DNA of 64,000 bases, from NCBI GenBank assembly GCA_019095985.1, contig CM032660.1, positions 45,986,889-46,050,888 on the forward strand, written 5' to 3'. The translations under genes were made by a program, and so were the position numbers. The notes under the pieces are model-generated. The model made no database searches. It had not been told where the DNA came from and saw only the letters and a program-made list of their open reading frames with translations. This DNA is from Streblospio benedicti (lineage: Eukaryota; Annelida; Polychaeta; Spionida; Spionidae). Below, piece by piece: positions 27,901 through 43,500 of the stretch. Numbering within the stretch: the stretch's first letter is position 1; each line of letters starts with the position of its first letter.

Positions 27901-30900
27901 GGGGTCGCCGTTACGGTGCTCAGTCTTGTCGCCCTCCACACACTCTATTAGCATTTAAATTTTTGATTGAATATTATTTACATTAGAGTGCTCTCTCGAC
28001 ACATTTTTCATATAAAACAAAATACATTATATATACACTACAAAACTGTACTTTGCTACAAAGAATTAGCTGCTCACCGCATCCAGTCTCGTCGGAGCCG
28101 TCCCCGCAGTCGTCGTGGTCGTCACACACCACCGTGGTGGGCAGGCACAGGCCGTTAAAGCAGCGGAACTGGTTGTCCTCCGCGCAAAGGGTCTCTGCAA
28201 AGGTTAGAGAAACAGGATTTTAAAGTTTTCCCCATATTTGTTTATAAAAAAGAAAATAAGAGAGAAAAAAGTATCCTGATGTCATTGTCAAACGCCAGAG
28301 AACTATAATGTCTCTCTGATAATGAGAAAAAAAGTAATGTTTAAAGTTTATTTTCAATCCTTTTGTAAATATATAAGAATGTCTTAAAATGATCTGCTGT
28401 ATAAACATGTCTGTGTGGAAACAATGATAGTTACAATATCGATATCATTCATAAGATCGTAAATAGCAAAAGCCTTTGAGCAAGTAACTTTCAGAATTCA
28501 CACTCAACACTTTCTTATTTTCTTTGACTAATATTCCTTGTTAATTTTCTTCCAGCTGAGTTAACTGAGATTTATGGGCGGTAATCGAACACTTTTAAAA
28601 TCAATAAAATATATTACGTTCCAGTCACCATTCAACTATCACCCTTATATGAAGCTATTCCCAACTAATTGGTGTGATACATACCGTTACAATACTCGTT
28701 GTTCTCATCCGAGTAATCGCCCTCTCCACAGTCGAATTCATCATCACACATGTACGCAATGGGGATACAGCGGTGAGAATTGTAGCACTCGAAGAAATTC
28801 TCCTCGTCGCATTCAGGCGGTGCTACAAACGTGTCACGAATGTTCGCAATACAAGCACAAAAACAAAAATCAATCAAACCTTGCCACCGGTACACATTAC
28901 AAGTAAGGGCATATTTTATGCTTATTTGCAATTTATTGCAAATGAGGAAATCATTTCATTCTTGCTAGTGTCCTCTATATCTTCATGTCCTGGTTGTATT
29001 GGTACGACATTCTGTATCTATAGTCATTGCCACAATAGGCACATTGGCACAATACTCACGGCATCCGAATTCGTCGTCGCCGAGCGGACAGTCGATCTCG
29101 CCGTTGCACTTCTGGTCGTGGCGGACGCAGATGACGGTGCTGTTACTTCCGGGTGTGGGCACGCACTGGTAGTCGTCTATGCCGCAGTCAGGGCCTGAAA
29201 CACACGCGGAAATCAGTATTTCAAACAACGTCCTCTTCAATCAACGAATGTGATGTTGAGTGTTGTTTTCTTCATTGAAATACAATAAAGATCACACCCT
29301 AATTTCAATCATTAAAAGAGCCTCGCCTACATTCACCGGTTGAAGACCCTAAAGGTTGTTTATTATCTTACAATGCACGCAATACAAAATGAAATGGGCA
29401 ATCTGTTTTTCGCGACAACATCATTCATGAAAAGATTCTTTTGCGTAAGCAATGAAACAATATTCACTATAGGCCTATATGAGGTCTATAACAAAGAAGT
29501 GGGAAGTCTGATGTGTGCCCTTTACATACACATTTAAATAGAAAATATAAGTTCCCGGCCATTTTGGTGACTTTACTTTTGCTAAGAGTAGTGGAATTCC
29601 AATATGACAAGATTTAGCTTGCACAAAAAACTTAATAGACCCACAAAAAGTGAAATGTCAGAAACTTACATGAACAAAAGAAAAATACGTTCCACTTTTG
29701 TCGAGCATGACAAAATATACTTCATACCTAAACGAAATCCCCTAGACCGAAGATGTAATGAGGGCGTTATAAGGGGTAAACACATCCCACATTCTCTAGT
29801 ATTCCTCATTTCTGGCTTTCCCCCCAAATCCCACAAATTTTAAGGCACCCCACATTCCACTTCCTTGAAATCCGACATCCCTCTTTTTGGTAGCCCTTTT
29901 TCCCACATCCACATTGTCAGCCTAGTTCATTATAACCCCCCCCCCCTTCCTTACAAACCAGCCCTGTAATAGAAGAGCGTGACGTACTGCAGTCCTCCTC
30001 GTCCGAGGCGTCCGCGCAGTCCGTGATGCCGTCACATTGCCACGACAACGGGATGCAGCGCTTGTCCTTGACACACTGGAACTCGGTTACGTCGCACACG
30101 CATGTCTCGTTGGTGCACACGAACTCGCCGTCAGTGCACGTGCTATAAGCAGACGACACAATAAAAGTTTAACATTATGGAAAATATGCCATATTTTGTA
30201 TTCTAATGCATATGTTATTAAAATATCATTGTATTTGGGGCCAAGTCAGATCAATTTCACTATTCAAATTAAGTTCAAAATTTTGCCTAAAATCTACTGC
30301 TGCAAGTAGACGACCACATCAAAGCATATGACTCTCATGTGACGCCCATGAAAATTATTGTAACGTAACTAGAACTCACCAAACCAAACGTGAGGTTGTC
30401 GCATCACTTTACAGTCTACTAAACCCAACCCTTTAGATCATGAGACGGGTTTTAACATAAGCATATATTGATCTGGAAAATCCCCAGTTATCTTTAAGTA
30501 ATGGAATATATAAGTTTATTTTGAGATACACGTATGCAAACGAGCGGTTCTGATTGGCTGCAGTTAGCGGTAACTTCATGGATTTTGACTGTGGCATTGA
30601 CCAATGGCACAGTAGAATGGGTGCTGGTTCCGCACACACAAAAGAACATTGTTTTAATGACGTTGTGCGGTAAGTTTATAGCGAGTGGCGTCTTCAAGTG
30701 ATCTCATGATGTTATACACCAGTTTTCTAATCGCTGTCTCAATAGAATATTTATGTACGAACGTAGTGGTGTCTCAAAATAGTTACGACAATTTTACCCC
30801 CATGCGGTGCAGTCTCAATCAAACAAAGCTCTGTGGTGCTACGGCGTGTCAGAAAGAAATGATAAAGACTGATACTGTTTGTCTATTTTCCCCCAGAATC

Positions 30901-33900
30901 CAATTGTTTGTAGCCACCTGCTGGTTTTAGACAGGAACTTCGAGTAGAAAAGAAATGTATGAATGAAACGAGAGTGTTACAATGTTTACATGAGGTCACA
31001 TGGTAGTTGTTAATGTTACCAGGTGTTGCAATGCTGTGACAGTACTGTGCCCTCCGTGTACCAGTTGCCGGCCTCGTCACGGCACGGACACTCCTCGGGT
31101 GGGATGCATGTGTCACCTGCAGGGAAGAGTAGGCCACGTGAGCACACGGTGAACTGACACAGATGGGAAATGGGAGTTGCTGGTTGCGCCCCATGTGCAT
31201 ACTAGTATGTTATGGACGATGATAGTCATTTAATATTCGAGTTATATGCAACACCGTGGTTGCATACATTGCAGTAGGACTACAACCCACACGAAACAAA
31301 ATTTAAAAAGTAGAGACGAGAATTGAGGATATACTTATGTAGACTATTGTTATTTGAAGGAATAGACATTGTTTTTTTTAGCACACTGCTACTCACGTTT
31401 ACAGGAGGAGATGGGTGGAGGCAGACAGAGCGCTTCACACACTGGCCGCTCATTGACCAGTCACTCACCGTACAGCCTCGACGCACTGACGGGCCACTGA
31501 CCACTGTATACACAGACTGACCGACGGTCACTCACTGTGCATCCACCACACACTGACTGCACTTGACTGCTCACTGACCGCTCACTCACCATGCAGGACG
31601 AGGTGGGGTGGACAGAAGCAGCCCTCCACACACTGGCTGGTGTCGCACATCTCGGACCAGTCGTCCTGGGAGTAGTCGTCTGCGCACGTGGCGGGGCACG
31701 GGTTGCCGCACGCGCGGTACTCGAACGGAGGGTGGCACATGACGGCTACAAGGTCACAGGCGTGCATATAGTTTGCTGATAGATTCCCGCAACCAAAAGG
31801 TTAGCAAAGTTTAGGTTGTCACATCACTAATACAGATTGATGGAACGTACCAAGGGAAGTAATAAACATACTAAAAGACTATTTAAATCATACTGTCTAC
31901 ATTCTTTCATTTAGGGAACAAGATATTTTCAAGATTTCAAGATTTTGTGCAGACGTAGTGAATAGGGGCAAGTGATTTGATTTAGAGGTTTGTGAGAAGA
32001 ACGAGTGTTTTCTCACATCTCGCAGTCAGCCAGCAGTTACACAATCAGAGACCATGGACGTGCATATATATAGTCATTACTAGGAACAAGAGGTAATCAT
32101 ATAGCGCTGACATACATGCATATCACGTATAGTTGGCCATACATTTACATAACTGAATGTTATGGGGACTATGGCAGAGTGTTTAGTACACTTGCCTAGC
32201 CGTTTAATGCAATATAACACTTTAGAATATAAAGACTCTTTTGTCTGATAGAAAAGTTCAAGATTTTCCGTAAATGTAGTAGGTAAGTGATTTCAGTATC
32301 TGGCGGTCTCTGGTAAAAAAACAGGAGTTTTGTCACATGTATCATGTATTCCATTAATGGACTGGAATGATCCAATACCCATACCACTATAAGTCTATTA
32401 GGGGTTACACAATACCACGGTACAGCCAAACAAGAGTTACATTATCACTCGATGCGTGTTATGGAGAGAATCACACAGTGTCATAAAGATAGGACAGATA
32501 TTCAATATAGTTTGCTATGCGACCCCGCAGTAAACATATTTCATTTCACGGCCACATTTTTACCATATATTGTATTAGATATAACACGCTAAAGTCTGGA
32601 CTTTACTAAAGGACTTTATAAGAAAACCAACGGCATTCCCCATATCCTTTTAAAACCATGACATATCTTAGAAGTCAAGTACGTATACGTATACTGACAA
32701 AAATATTTTATTCGGTACATGGAATGGACAATTCTCTAATTCCGAGTTTCTCTAGACAGCCAAGAGTTAGATAATTTCCCTGGACAGTCCGCCAACATTT
32801 ATAGCATAATCCGGGACAGTCATCCAATGCTTACAACAACACGTCAGCTGTTACGTACGGCAGAGCGAGTTGCTCCTCCACTCGACCACGACGCCCTCCC
32901 GGTTGCAGGCGGCGGCAAAGTTGGCGACGGCGTCGCACAGACAGGTACAGTCGCCGCCCTGGTCGCACGCGCACGCGTCGTACAGACACTCCTCGTAGAA
33001 GTCGATCCAGTCGGTGACGCGCTCGCGGCACTCGGCGAACAGCACAGAGTCCTTGACGATGCGGCACATGTCGGTGGCCCACGCCTTGCGGATTCCGCTC
33101 TGTGGGTGCGGGGGTTAGTATTATAGCACGTGCAGCGTATTTTGGCTGTTTATTCTACCGCTCGCTGTAGGTCTATATGGACACAAGATCGACTCACGTC
33201 GTGACACGTGGAAAAATTGCAGAACTGCATTATTATATATGTGTTCAGAGGGAAATGTGTTGATTTTTAAGTATGAATTGAGAAATTATTTATAGTTTTG
33301 AAAACAAACAAGTCTATAATGGCTAATCTCAGCTTACGTGTAGCTCGCACGGCTCTGACGGGCCGGGCGTGGTGCTGGGGCACGAAGTGACGGTCTTGTA
33401 CATGTCTCCGAACGCCTCGGCCGTGCCCGCGTTACCGAACTCGTCCGTGCTGTCGCCGTTAAAGTTGCCGCACAAACCCTCCACCTTGTCTTGCCATTCG
33501 GGGCCGATGGAGATGGTCACTCCCGTTCCTGAGAAGGAATGCCACAAAGGTATGATTATGTATATTTTTTTGTTCGTTATAATTTTGATAAGAAAAAGCA
33601 GCAAAGAATTACAAATTACAACTCAAGTGTAAACTGCAACATGTGATATATACGTAAAATTTTAATGTTTCCCACCCGCCTTCCGTATTCTTTACAGATC
33701 CTTTTAATTTTGTCTTGTTACATTATGTATATTTTTATATTTATGCTTACGCTATGTTAATCTAACAAATCAGTGGTGGCAATCAATAAAGGGGTGCTTC
33801 TAAGTTCTTACTTATAGTTCTGTAATTCTGACAAACGACAAATGGGTGCATTTTTTTTTTAAATATTAGTCTCCGTTTGCCTTGATTCGAAAGGAAGGTA

Positions 33901-36900
33901 CTTAGTGATTGGATAAACAAGATCAAACCATTCCCAAATGTTATCAGAAAACCAGGCAAACAAAGGTTGCTAAAGCCCAACAACGTATACTGTCATTGTT
34001 GGCGAGAATGCAAGAGTGTTACAAATTAAAATTCAAAATAAAAAATAAAATAAAATACAGGAACCTCCACAAAGAGACCCCCTGTCTATTGCGAGCGCTT
34101 ACCGCCATTGGTGGTGATGGTGAGGGGGATGTTGATGAAGAACAGGACATAGGCCACCACCGTGGTCGTGTACTTCACGCCCGGCGCGATCTCCGTGTCC
34201 ATCGGGTTCACCACCACGCCGTTCATCTAGCAGGTAAAAGTATGATGCTATTACTCTCATAGCAGATACGTATATGGTGTGGTTGCTCTCTTGACAGGTA
34301 AGAATACGGTGCGATTACTCCCACCTATCTATAGTTGCATTTAGAATGAACTCCTTATGGGGATGTGCATAAAGTACTGAATTATTGGGGGATTGCTGTT
34401 ATACAAGTACCCTGAAGCAGAAATGTTAATAATTGTGCAAGAAAAAAGTGGAATAGTTATGCTGCTGTCTGACATCAACATTATTATTGTTTGGAACTAT
34501 TTAGCGGGGTAAAAGGATTATGTTCATAAGGTGATAAGGCAGTTGAAAGTTCATAAAATATCGGGGGAATGTGTTGTTACATTTTGCCTGGCTTATTCCC
34601 TTACTTTAACAGACAGCAGAATTACTTAGAACTGCCAATATTTGAAAATGAATAATTGTTCCAATGATCCGTGTAGGATTCATAGAACTTATCTTTTGTT
34701 CATAAACTATTGACATCCAAAGAACTTATTCCGGACTGTACGCAATTGTTACTCTGTTAATGTACGTATCTTCAACTGGTACAAAGATATAGGATATTAA
34801 AATAAGTCTGAGTGTTGACAAATAGTATGTGTTTTCTGAAAAATGCATGTGCGCATGTATGCATACATGCTTATATGCCAAACCAAATAAAATGTTATTA
34901 TTTAAAATAATATATTGTAAACTAAATGCAAACACCACGGTCTCACCTCGAGCGTCTCGCCTTCCAGGAACTTGAACGAGTTGCCGTTGTAGAAGCACGT
35001 GACCGACTTGGTGCACGTGACTCCGCTCTCACCACACGGGATGTTTTCCGCAACACAGGAGAACGACTGGGCAGCAGTCCTGAAAATTCAGAAAAAAATC
35101 CACATCAATCCGCCTTCAGCAAAATTTTACAGCCACTCAATTGTTTTAAGACTGATGAAATCATAAGCATTTAGGGGTAGGCAAAGTTAAACTCACATTA
35201 AGTGCTAATTACGGAGTTACGTAGATTGCACGCACATTTCCACCTGCACTTACTTGTCTCTGACCAGCGTGTACGAGCACTTGCCCATGAAGTCGTATCT
35301 CTTGCCGTCGAACGTCTTGTAATGAGGGTCTCCAGAGACCCAGCACACGCCGGGGCACTGCGCAGACTCGGTCTCTGTCCAGCGACGATCTTCGCACATG
35401 CTGGAGAGAGTGGGTGGTGAAAATATTTGCTATTTTTTGTTCGGTCGCACGTTTTTTAATATGTTTTATTCTAATATCAGTACTTAAGTGTCTCTTTCAA
35501 AAGACTTTCTTACTAATATGAATAAATGGCTATTCCAAACATTCTCTTGTTTATCATAATTACTACCATGTATTCCTACTTGTGGCCTCTTCCGTATGCC
35601 ACATTTAAGAAATATAAATGACACGTTAATGAAAATATTTCCTGTAATTGTTTCAAAATGATTCTTGTACCATTGAACTCCTTTTAAGTGACAAACAATA
35701 TTTTTAATTCTGTTTTACCAAATTTGTCAAGAATGCAAGGAAATAATTTAACCACTTTCGTGCATGCAGTATTCACTGCAATGGGGTTATTTTTGCTGAT
35801 TTTGTATGTTAAATTAGTGACTAGATGCTGTTAATTGAATAGACAAAACTTACTATTTTGAACATCCCAGATCCACAATGGCTCCAGCTTGATAATAGTC
35901 TCCATTCATGAAGCAAGGACAATTTTCTGGGTCAACACACTCGCCCTTTGCAAGAATAATATTGTATGGCATTAATTTGGAAAAACGTTGTACCTGTGTT
36001 AATATCATTTAGGTCAGGAGAAAACACCATCCTTGGCAAGCAAATAATATGGTTGTTAGAACATTTTCATAAATTATTTTAATAGAATGTCACAAAATGA
36101 AAATAGAAGGCTGGGGCGATGTTGATAAATAATCTAAGATAGAGACACAGGATTTACAGAAGTGACAAGTGGCTGACTGTTTTCATTCATATAAGTTGTG
36201 TCAACGAAAATAGATTGCGCACACTGAGGCGACGTTTTGACCACTTCGGCTAACCATACTGACGTACCAGATTGTTCATGACCTTGGGCGGCTCACAGCC
36301 GCAGCCCGTGCGCCGGGCGCCGGGCGGGCAGGTGCTCACGCGGTCTAACGACTCGCACGTGCCGCCACACGCAGGCATGTCCTCCAGGTACACCTGGAAG
36401 GGGGAATCAGTAAAAATTAACATATCTTGAATATCTTACAGTTCAGCTATATGTAATAAGTCCTCGATGTCCTCTGTGCACATGTACATCTGAGAGTAAT
36501 GATGTTTCAAAAGCAGCATATTTTGTTGGTTTTGATAGATTTCCTTTGTGTCTTTCTGACAAGGACATTTATTAAGAAAATACAAACAGTTTTCATTACG
36601 ATAGTACCCATTTCGGCTAACAGTCACACAGTTGCATTTCACATTCCATAACGTCCTCCTACTCACCTGATTCTGTGGGCACGTCACCTCCATGGCGCAG
36701 TCCACGTCTCCACAGTCCCACATACCGAACGAGCACTCGCTGCAAACAGCAGCATACGTGAGGAATAAAGATACTCTATTCTGATTGGTTGATAGGTGGG
36801 GTGGAAAAATGGACTCCGTACATTACAAATAAAACAAAACAAACGTGGAAGAAAAAGGTTGTGCTCGAGGCTTTATCTACAATCTGCTTACCATGTGGTG

Positions 36901-37501
36901 CATCCGCGCGGCGACAGGGCGCCCGCTGACTTGATGGGCGACTCGGGGTCGTAGGCGTCGAAGCACGTGCACTCTGATGGCAGCACACACTGGCCATGGT
37001 CGTCAAGCAGCTCACCCTCGGGGCACGAGCACCCGGCAAGACACTCGTTCTCGTCACGGCAGTAGTCGTCGTTGAGCTGCTTGTCGCGGCACAGACCGCA
37101 CGGCGCCGCACAGCTGGAGAACATCTGGCCGCCGCCGCAGTTCAAGTGCAGAGACTCTGGAGGGGGATGAGTGGCAACATTCATATAAACAAATACACGA
37201 CAACTTAATTTACTTGAAATCCTGGCGGCCATATTTGAAAAAATCAGCCATATTGGAAATATATGACATAAGTCTTTCATATATTTTTGTTTTTGCCATT
37301 TCAAAGTACATTCATTGTTGTATATTTGAACTAAATTCGGAGCTTATCATCCATTTTCCACCATGTTTGCACGTATGTGCTTGAAAATTAAGTTAATATT
37401 CATGTGAGTGGCGGTAATGTCTTCTAATTTGAAGGCTTATGATTAGTGGTAAGATGCGACATACACCTAAAATGGATTCAGCACCCTCCAATTAGTCTAA
37501 A

Positions 37502-37583
<82 letters not shown>

Positions 37584-40500
37584 TTCAGCATTTCCTAAAA
37601 TGCCTCCAGGTGTCAGAATTTGAGAAAACCAGACCAGTTTATACGCATAGGTGTTTGCATGCGTGTTTGTGTGCGTGCGTGCAAGTGCGCGAGAACTTTA
37701 TGAGCTTGGTGCTCACCTGAGCACTTGAGTGCAAGTGCACTCTGCTGGTGCCAGTCCACGGTGATTCCAGCTTTCTGGCACTCATGGGCCAGCGCCGCAA
37801 TAAACAGACACAGTGGAGCCTGTCCTGATTGGTCAGTGCGTGCGCACATGTCGTACTTGCAACGAGCCTTGTACCTTGGGAGAACAAAGTCACGTTCAAT
37901 GGCTGTTGCAGTTGAAAATATTTGTGTAAAGATGTTTTTCACGCTTTATGAATTACATCTAAAAAGCCTCAATTAAATTTAACGAATTTTAATGAAATAA
38001 AATTCAAAGAACGCAGTGGCTCCGTAATATTGCTCTGGACTTGGCGTAATGCTGTCAACGTCAATACTTGCCACCAAGTCCATAAATTACATCAATATAT
38101 AATATACCAATGTTTGCCCCACCTCTTGTAATCGACGGCTGGCAGACACTCGGCGAAGAGCTCGCCACTGAGGATGTTGCACTCTTCCTGGTTGCTGCCG
38201 CCTGTGCTCATAGAACAGGGATCCACGGTGGGTGACACAGGGTCCGAGTCCTCGCAGCCTCCATCACGCCACGACTCAGCGAACTTTACCAGGTCCTCCC
38301 GCATCCCGTTCATAGCCGTGTACTCATTGTCCAGTCGGCCGTCCATATTGCCACACAGACCTTGTGTCTGTAGGTACAGGGAAATTGGTCCAGATTATGA
38401 GCATCAAATAGTATCTTAGGTTGGATAAAATGACTTTCAAATATTTATGAAACAAGGAAAATCTTGATGTTTTAAGGATATGTTATGATGTCTTTAAATT
38501 AATCGAATTTTCAATGTATTTACGTTTTTATAATCCTATTTGGCATTAGTTTATCATTCTGTTCCATAGTCATCGTATATACCCTGTCACCTTTTAAAAC
38601 ATTTTGTTCTTATATTTCTTTTCATGTATTGTACATAAAGCATCAACAAACACTATCTCTCTTACCTTTCCACTCCAATAAGGTTCCAGTGTAATATAAA
38701 GCCTTCCAAGTCGATCATACAAAACATTAAATCCAAATCCATTAATCCGGATGAAAATGTTGGTTGGCTGCTTCACGTAGATCTCGCTGTTGTGGAATGG
38801 TTCCTGCAATCCACACAATGTATACATTATATATAGATGTAGCAACAAATAACTATGATCAATTATAATGTTCACTAGCATATCCAATTAGAAAAAGGAC
38901 GGCACTTGAGGGATTTCCGGCGATTCTTATGCTTGATTGATGCATGATATGCCTAAAACCTAATGAAAATGGGATATCGGGTTGATGGGTTGATGGTTGG
39001 TTTATGTTATCCATAGCATAGACGTAATAGTACAAATCAAAGTGATGTTTTGCTTGATTTGTATGAGAGTATAGGCCAGAACTTTAGGGGAGGCAGAATA
39101 AGATGCTAGAAAAATAAACATAGTGTTTTTCACAAGTAGCCGCAAAGCACCTAGTTGGAATATCATGAAAAATGTGAGAAAAATGTGTTTGCGTAGTCAT
39201 TTTGTTTGTTTGTTCGATTTGAGGGGCGGTGGTGTGCTGACATATCTAAGGTTTGTTTTTCTGACATGAGACTGTGATACCTGCTTTCAATATATAGAAG
39301 AAAAATGTGCAAGTGAAGAGAATACATTATTCGATTCAAACGGATTTACAGTATTTCTTTTCAATAGCTTTTTCTCACATAAAGCTTTTCGTTATGCAGT
39401 GTCATTTTACATGGTTGAAAGTTGAGATTCTACGCTACCCGACGACCCATATAGCCTTTGTCCCTTTGAGTACTAGTGAGTTTATAGTATGAACGTCACA
39501 TGCATTATTAATGAATGCGACAACTACATACTTTGTCAAGGTTTTCAAACTCGTCTCCGTTGATGGAGACCTCTCCGTCGGATGACATGACAATCGTGTT
39601 CTCGTTGCCGTCCACCACACTCTTGACGAAGACGCGCTTGATGCACTTGACTGGCGAGTTGGCGCACTCCTCAGACTCATACTTCACCTCGATGTAGCCT
39701 TTCTCATCACTGGGGTCAGTCTGATAATACAAATGCAGAGCTTGTTACACAATTATTTTTGGTAAGTAGGTAAGTAAGGAAGGTCACATACCATCGGACA
39801 GCCAAGTATTGCCACGTGTGCCTTAAGGCAATGGTAGCTATTTTCCATTAAGTAAAATCCACCTTAAGTACAATGCCCACATTTGAGCAATTCGTGCTGA
39901 TTAGGATAGGCATTACGTATTTCCTGCAGAATATTACCTTTATTGTATAATAACCTAATGGTTCATGAAGAATAGATATTGAACTTGAGAGCCAAAACCG
40001 TATCTAATTACTTGGGCTGACAATATTTTGTTTGAGTTTAGTAGCACATAGCAAGCTAGAGTCTACTTCAATAAAAAAAATTGTAAAAACTCAGGCACCG
40101 ATGAAGTAGAATTCTACAGTACAATATACATTTATACCGTGGTTCTATTCAATTACCTTTCTCTCAGATAAAACTACTCGTTATGCAATGCCATTTCACA
40201 CGGTTGTTGTTTGAACTTTATGTAAGCTGTTCATAGAATACACAAATCTATAGTTGTTACCTGCACGAGCGTGTAGGTACATGCAGCGCCAATGTAGTCG
40301 TACGACAAAGCATCAAAGGTTGTAAAATGATTGTAGCCGAGGATGGAACACGTCTTGGGACACGGGATCTCGTCACACTCCCAGCGGCCGTACGTGCACT
40401 TGCTGGACAACACAGGCAGCTGCACTTTAGTACATGACATTAGCACCTACACAGATGCACCCTTTTCAACCATAATGCACCCAACCAAAGGTTAGGTTGT

Positions 40501-43500
40501 CAGATAAATTTGTTGTGTACTAGAAAGAAGCAATAGACAACTTTTTAACATAATCATCGTTTTTTTTAGCTAGTGCTCTGAAATTTAAATGAATATAACA
40601 ATAATAAAAGTTTGCTATTTGGAGAAACGTACATATACTTGTTAGTATAAAGAACAAAAAGAAACTAGCTTTTATGATGCATACATAACAAATACAGTTG
40701 CCCATAGGTCAATTACCCAGAAAATATGGGACTCCTTACAACTCTTAAATTGTAACTCTTTAGTTGTAACATATCGAATTCATCATCCAGCTGTGGATGC
40801 GAACATATTGCATTGTGTGTTATGATAAAAATAGACAAAACTATTATCAACCACCAAAATAGCACTCTTGGTTGATGCTAATGTGCATTTTTTCAGCAGC
40901 TCGTAACGGGGTATCGGACGTCGATTGTTGATTAGAGAAGCCACTGACCACTGGTTGCAGCCGATCTGGTGGATGCTGTTTGGCTGGAACTCGTGGTTCT
41001 GGTAGGTACACGGGCACTGGTCCGCCTCAATGCACTCGTTGTTGTGCAGGAAGTAGCCACTGGGGCACTTGCAGCCGGCGTAACACTCGCTGTTACAGTC
41101 GGGCGAGTAGATCTGGTAGATGTTGGAGCACGTGGGGAAGCACTTGGTGATGCACTCGCTGTACTCCATGATGCCGGGGCACGGGCGAGCTGCAAGGAAA
41201 AGAGAAAGTGTATAGATGTAATTAGTTACTGATACATTATACCGAAACATGTTTCTAAATGCGCATTACAATGAGCAAGGAGCATTAAATAGTCTTAATT
41301 AAAGAAAAAAAAATGCAAGCCTGGTGGCGGTTTGTCGGCCATTTTCAGCCATCTCAGTTTTTGTGACCAATTGTACCAATATAGGCCGAATAGGACGCAA
41401 TTATGCTCATTATGAGAACTATTTTCACTTATATTTATATTGTAGAACTGAGTGGTATGGGCCTCTGTCTGATTAGGTTAATTGTTTAACTTTCTTGTAA
41501 GAACATAACGGGAGTATGATCATTTACCACAATGGTTCTGGGAAACCTGAAACGGGCTTGAGAATAACTCCAATTTGCATACACAGCTGTTAACTCAGAC
41601 ATTTATACATGGGATTGGCTCCACTTACGACAAAGGGTAGCCGTCCTCCATTCCACAATGACACCCTGCTCAGAACAGTCGCGGTTGTAGGCAGTGGCAG
41701 AGGCGCATACGATCGTTCTCAGTTCGGACTCTAGTGCTTCCTCCCCGTATCCTTGCACGATACTATAAAGAAAAGAAAAATAGTCCGTGTATAGAGATAA
41801 GCTAGTGTGTGTAATGTTTCCATGGCGGCACCTTTTACACTTTTCCCGGCGTATATACTCGTATCTAGTTGCATTGAGAGTTACGAACTGTGATGGGAGT
41901 ATAACATGAAAATTAGATAATCGTATCTAGTTGCATTGAGAGTTACGAACTGTGATGGGAGTATAACATGAAAATTAGATAATAAGGATTATCAAAAAAA
42001 TATGAGAGTTAGATTGATATATCTTGTCTCACACAGCAGAAAATATTAAGTGATTCCTTTTCCGTGTCTAATTGTTTTTGTTAATCAACAGACAACATCA
42101 ATCAGTGTAAATATAGAAAGATTACACATTTAACCACATAAAACCACAGACAATATTTGTCTAAAAAACTAACTTGATCAAAGATCTTGGTATTCTTATT
42201 TTAATGTATACAATAACTTAATGTTCAGGTAACTGAAAATAAAAATAGGTTTGCTTTCCTGCTATTTGAATCGTTTTTGTCCACTATGCACTCTATTTTA
42301 TCAGAATATTGACCATAATGCAAACAAAAGTTCTTGCAAAGCGTATGCATGCATATTCTAGAATTTGAGCTCACATACCTGCCAGCGCTGGCGAAGGCGT
42401 TTTTAGCCCCACAGTAGTCACTCACACAGCGAACATAGGCAAAGTCAACGTTCACCTGAAATACACAGCCGTGAAGAAGAAAAAGACATCTTGGACTTCT
42501 TCTTAATATTCATATGATAACGGGAACCAGATGTCTTCTACGGTGCGTTTAACTCCGAGCCGTTAACAGTGCACACGTATGTATCTCTAATTAGTAATTT
42601 TTCATGAACTCTTTACATAGCATATGATCGCATTTTTATTGCATTTTCATTCTATGCTATTTTCATATGCAATATCAAACAAGTTCTATTTGTTTGAATT
42701 TTCTTAAGGACTTGCTTGATATTGGATATTAAAATAACACAGAAAGAAAACACATAACAAAAATTTACTAACTCAAAAGCCAGCTTTGTGCCAACCCCCA
42801 TGCTTTACAACAAATGATTGATTCTACCAAAAATCCAGCCTTAGCCACCCTACTATCGAAGGCTCCACTATTTGGAGAGAAACTGGCTGAACCCCCACTG
42901 CCCATTTCATAGAGGAAAGCATTTGGCCGGACTCAAGGAGAAAATCGTGGGGGAGTCTGTCGAGTCTTGACATGATTGATAAAGCCTCTAAGTCTAATCA
43001 GTCTATAAGTCTATTCGTATCCGCACGGCTTATCACAATTAGAAGCCGTTAGCAAGGTTAGTCTAAAGGAGACGGAATATAGATGTGTGAGAATGAATGT
43101 AGCAGACAGTTAATAAATAGAATCGAAACCATATACACGGTGTTTCTACTTCTTTATGTCTGAGTATAAACCACTCATGACATACTGGTTGAGATGTCGG
43201 GGATTGAAACCGAGACCTTTCACATATCATGATATATCATGATATTTCTAGCGCTCCAATGAAATGTTGAAGCGACTTGAGCCCAACTCATGCTTTGCCA
43301 GCGACTCTACTTGAGGACTTCAAGCCGAACGAGGGCTTATCTATATCACAGTGCTTCATCTGTCGCTTGGTGTTGGGTAAGTTTAGTCATGTTGGGTATC
43401 GTTGATTTTGTCATATAAGAATGGTATAAATATAGCAGACTGAAGTAGATAATTCATGATTTTTAGATAATAAAAAGCTTTATAACTGTTCTGAGAACCA

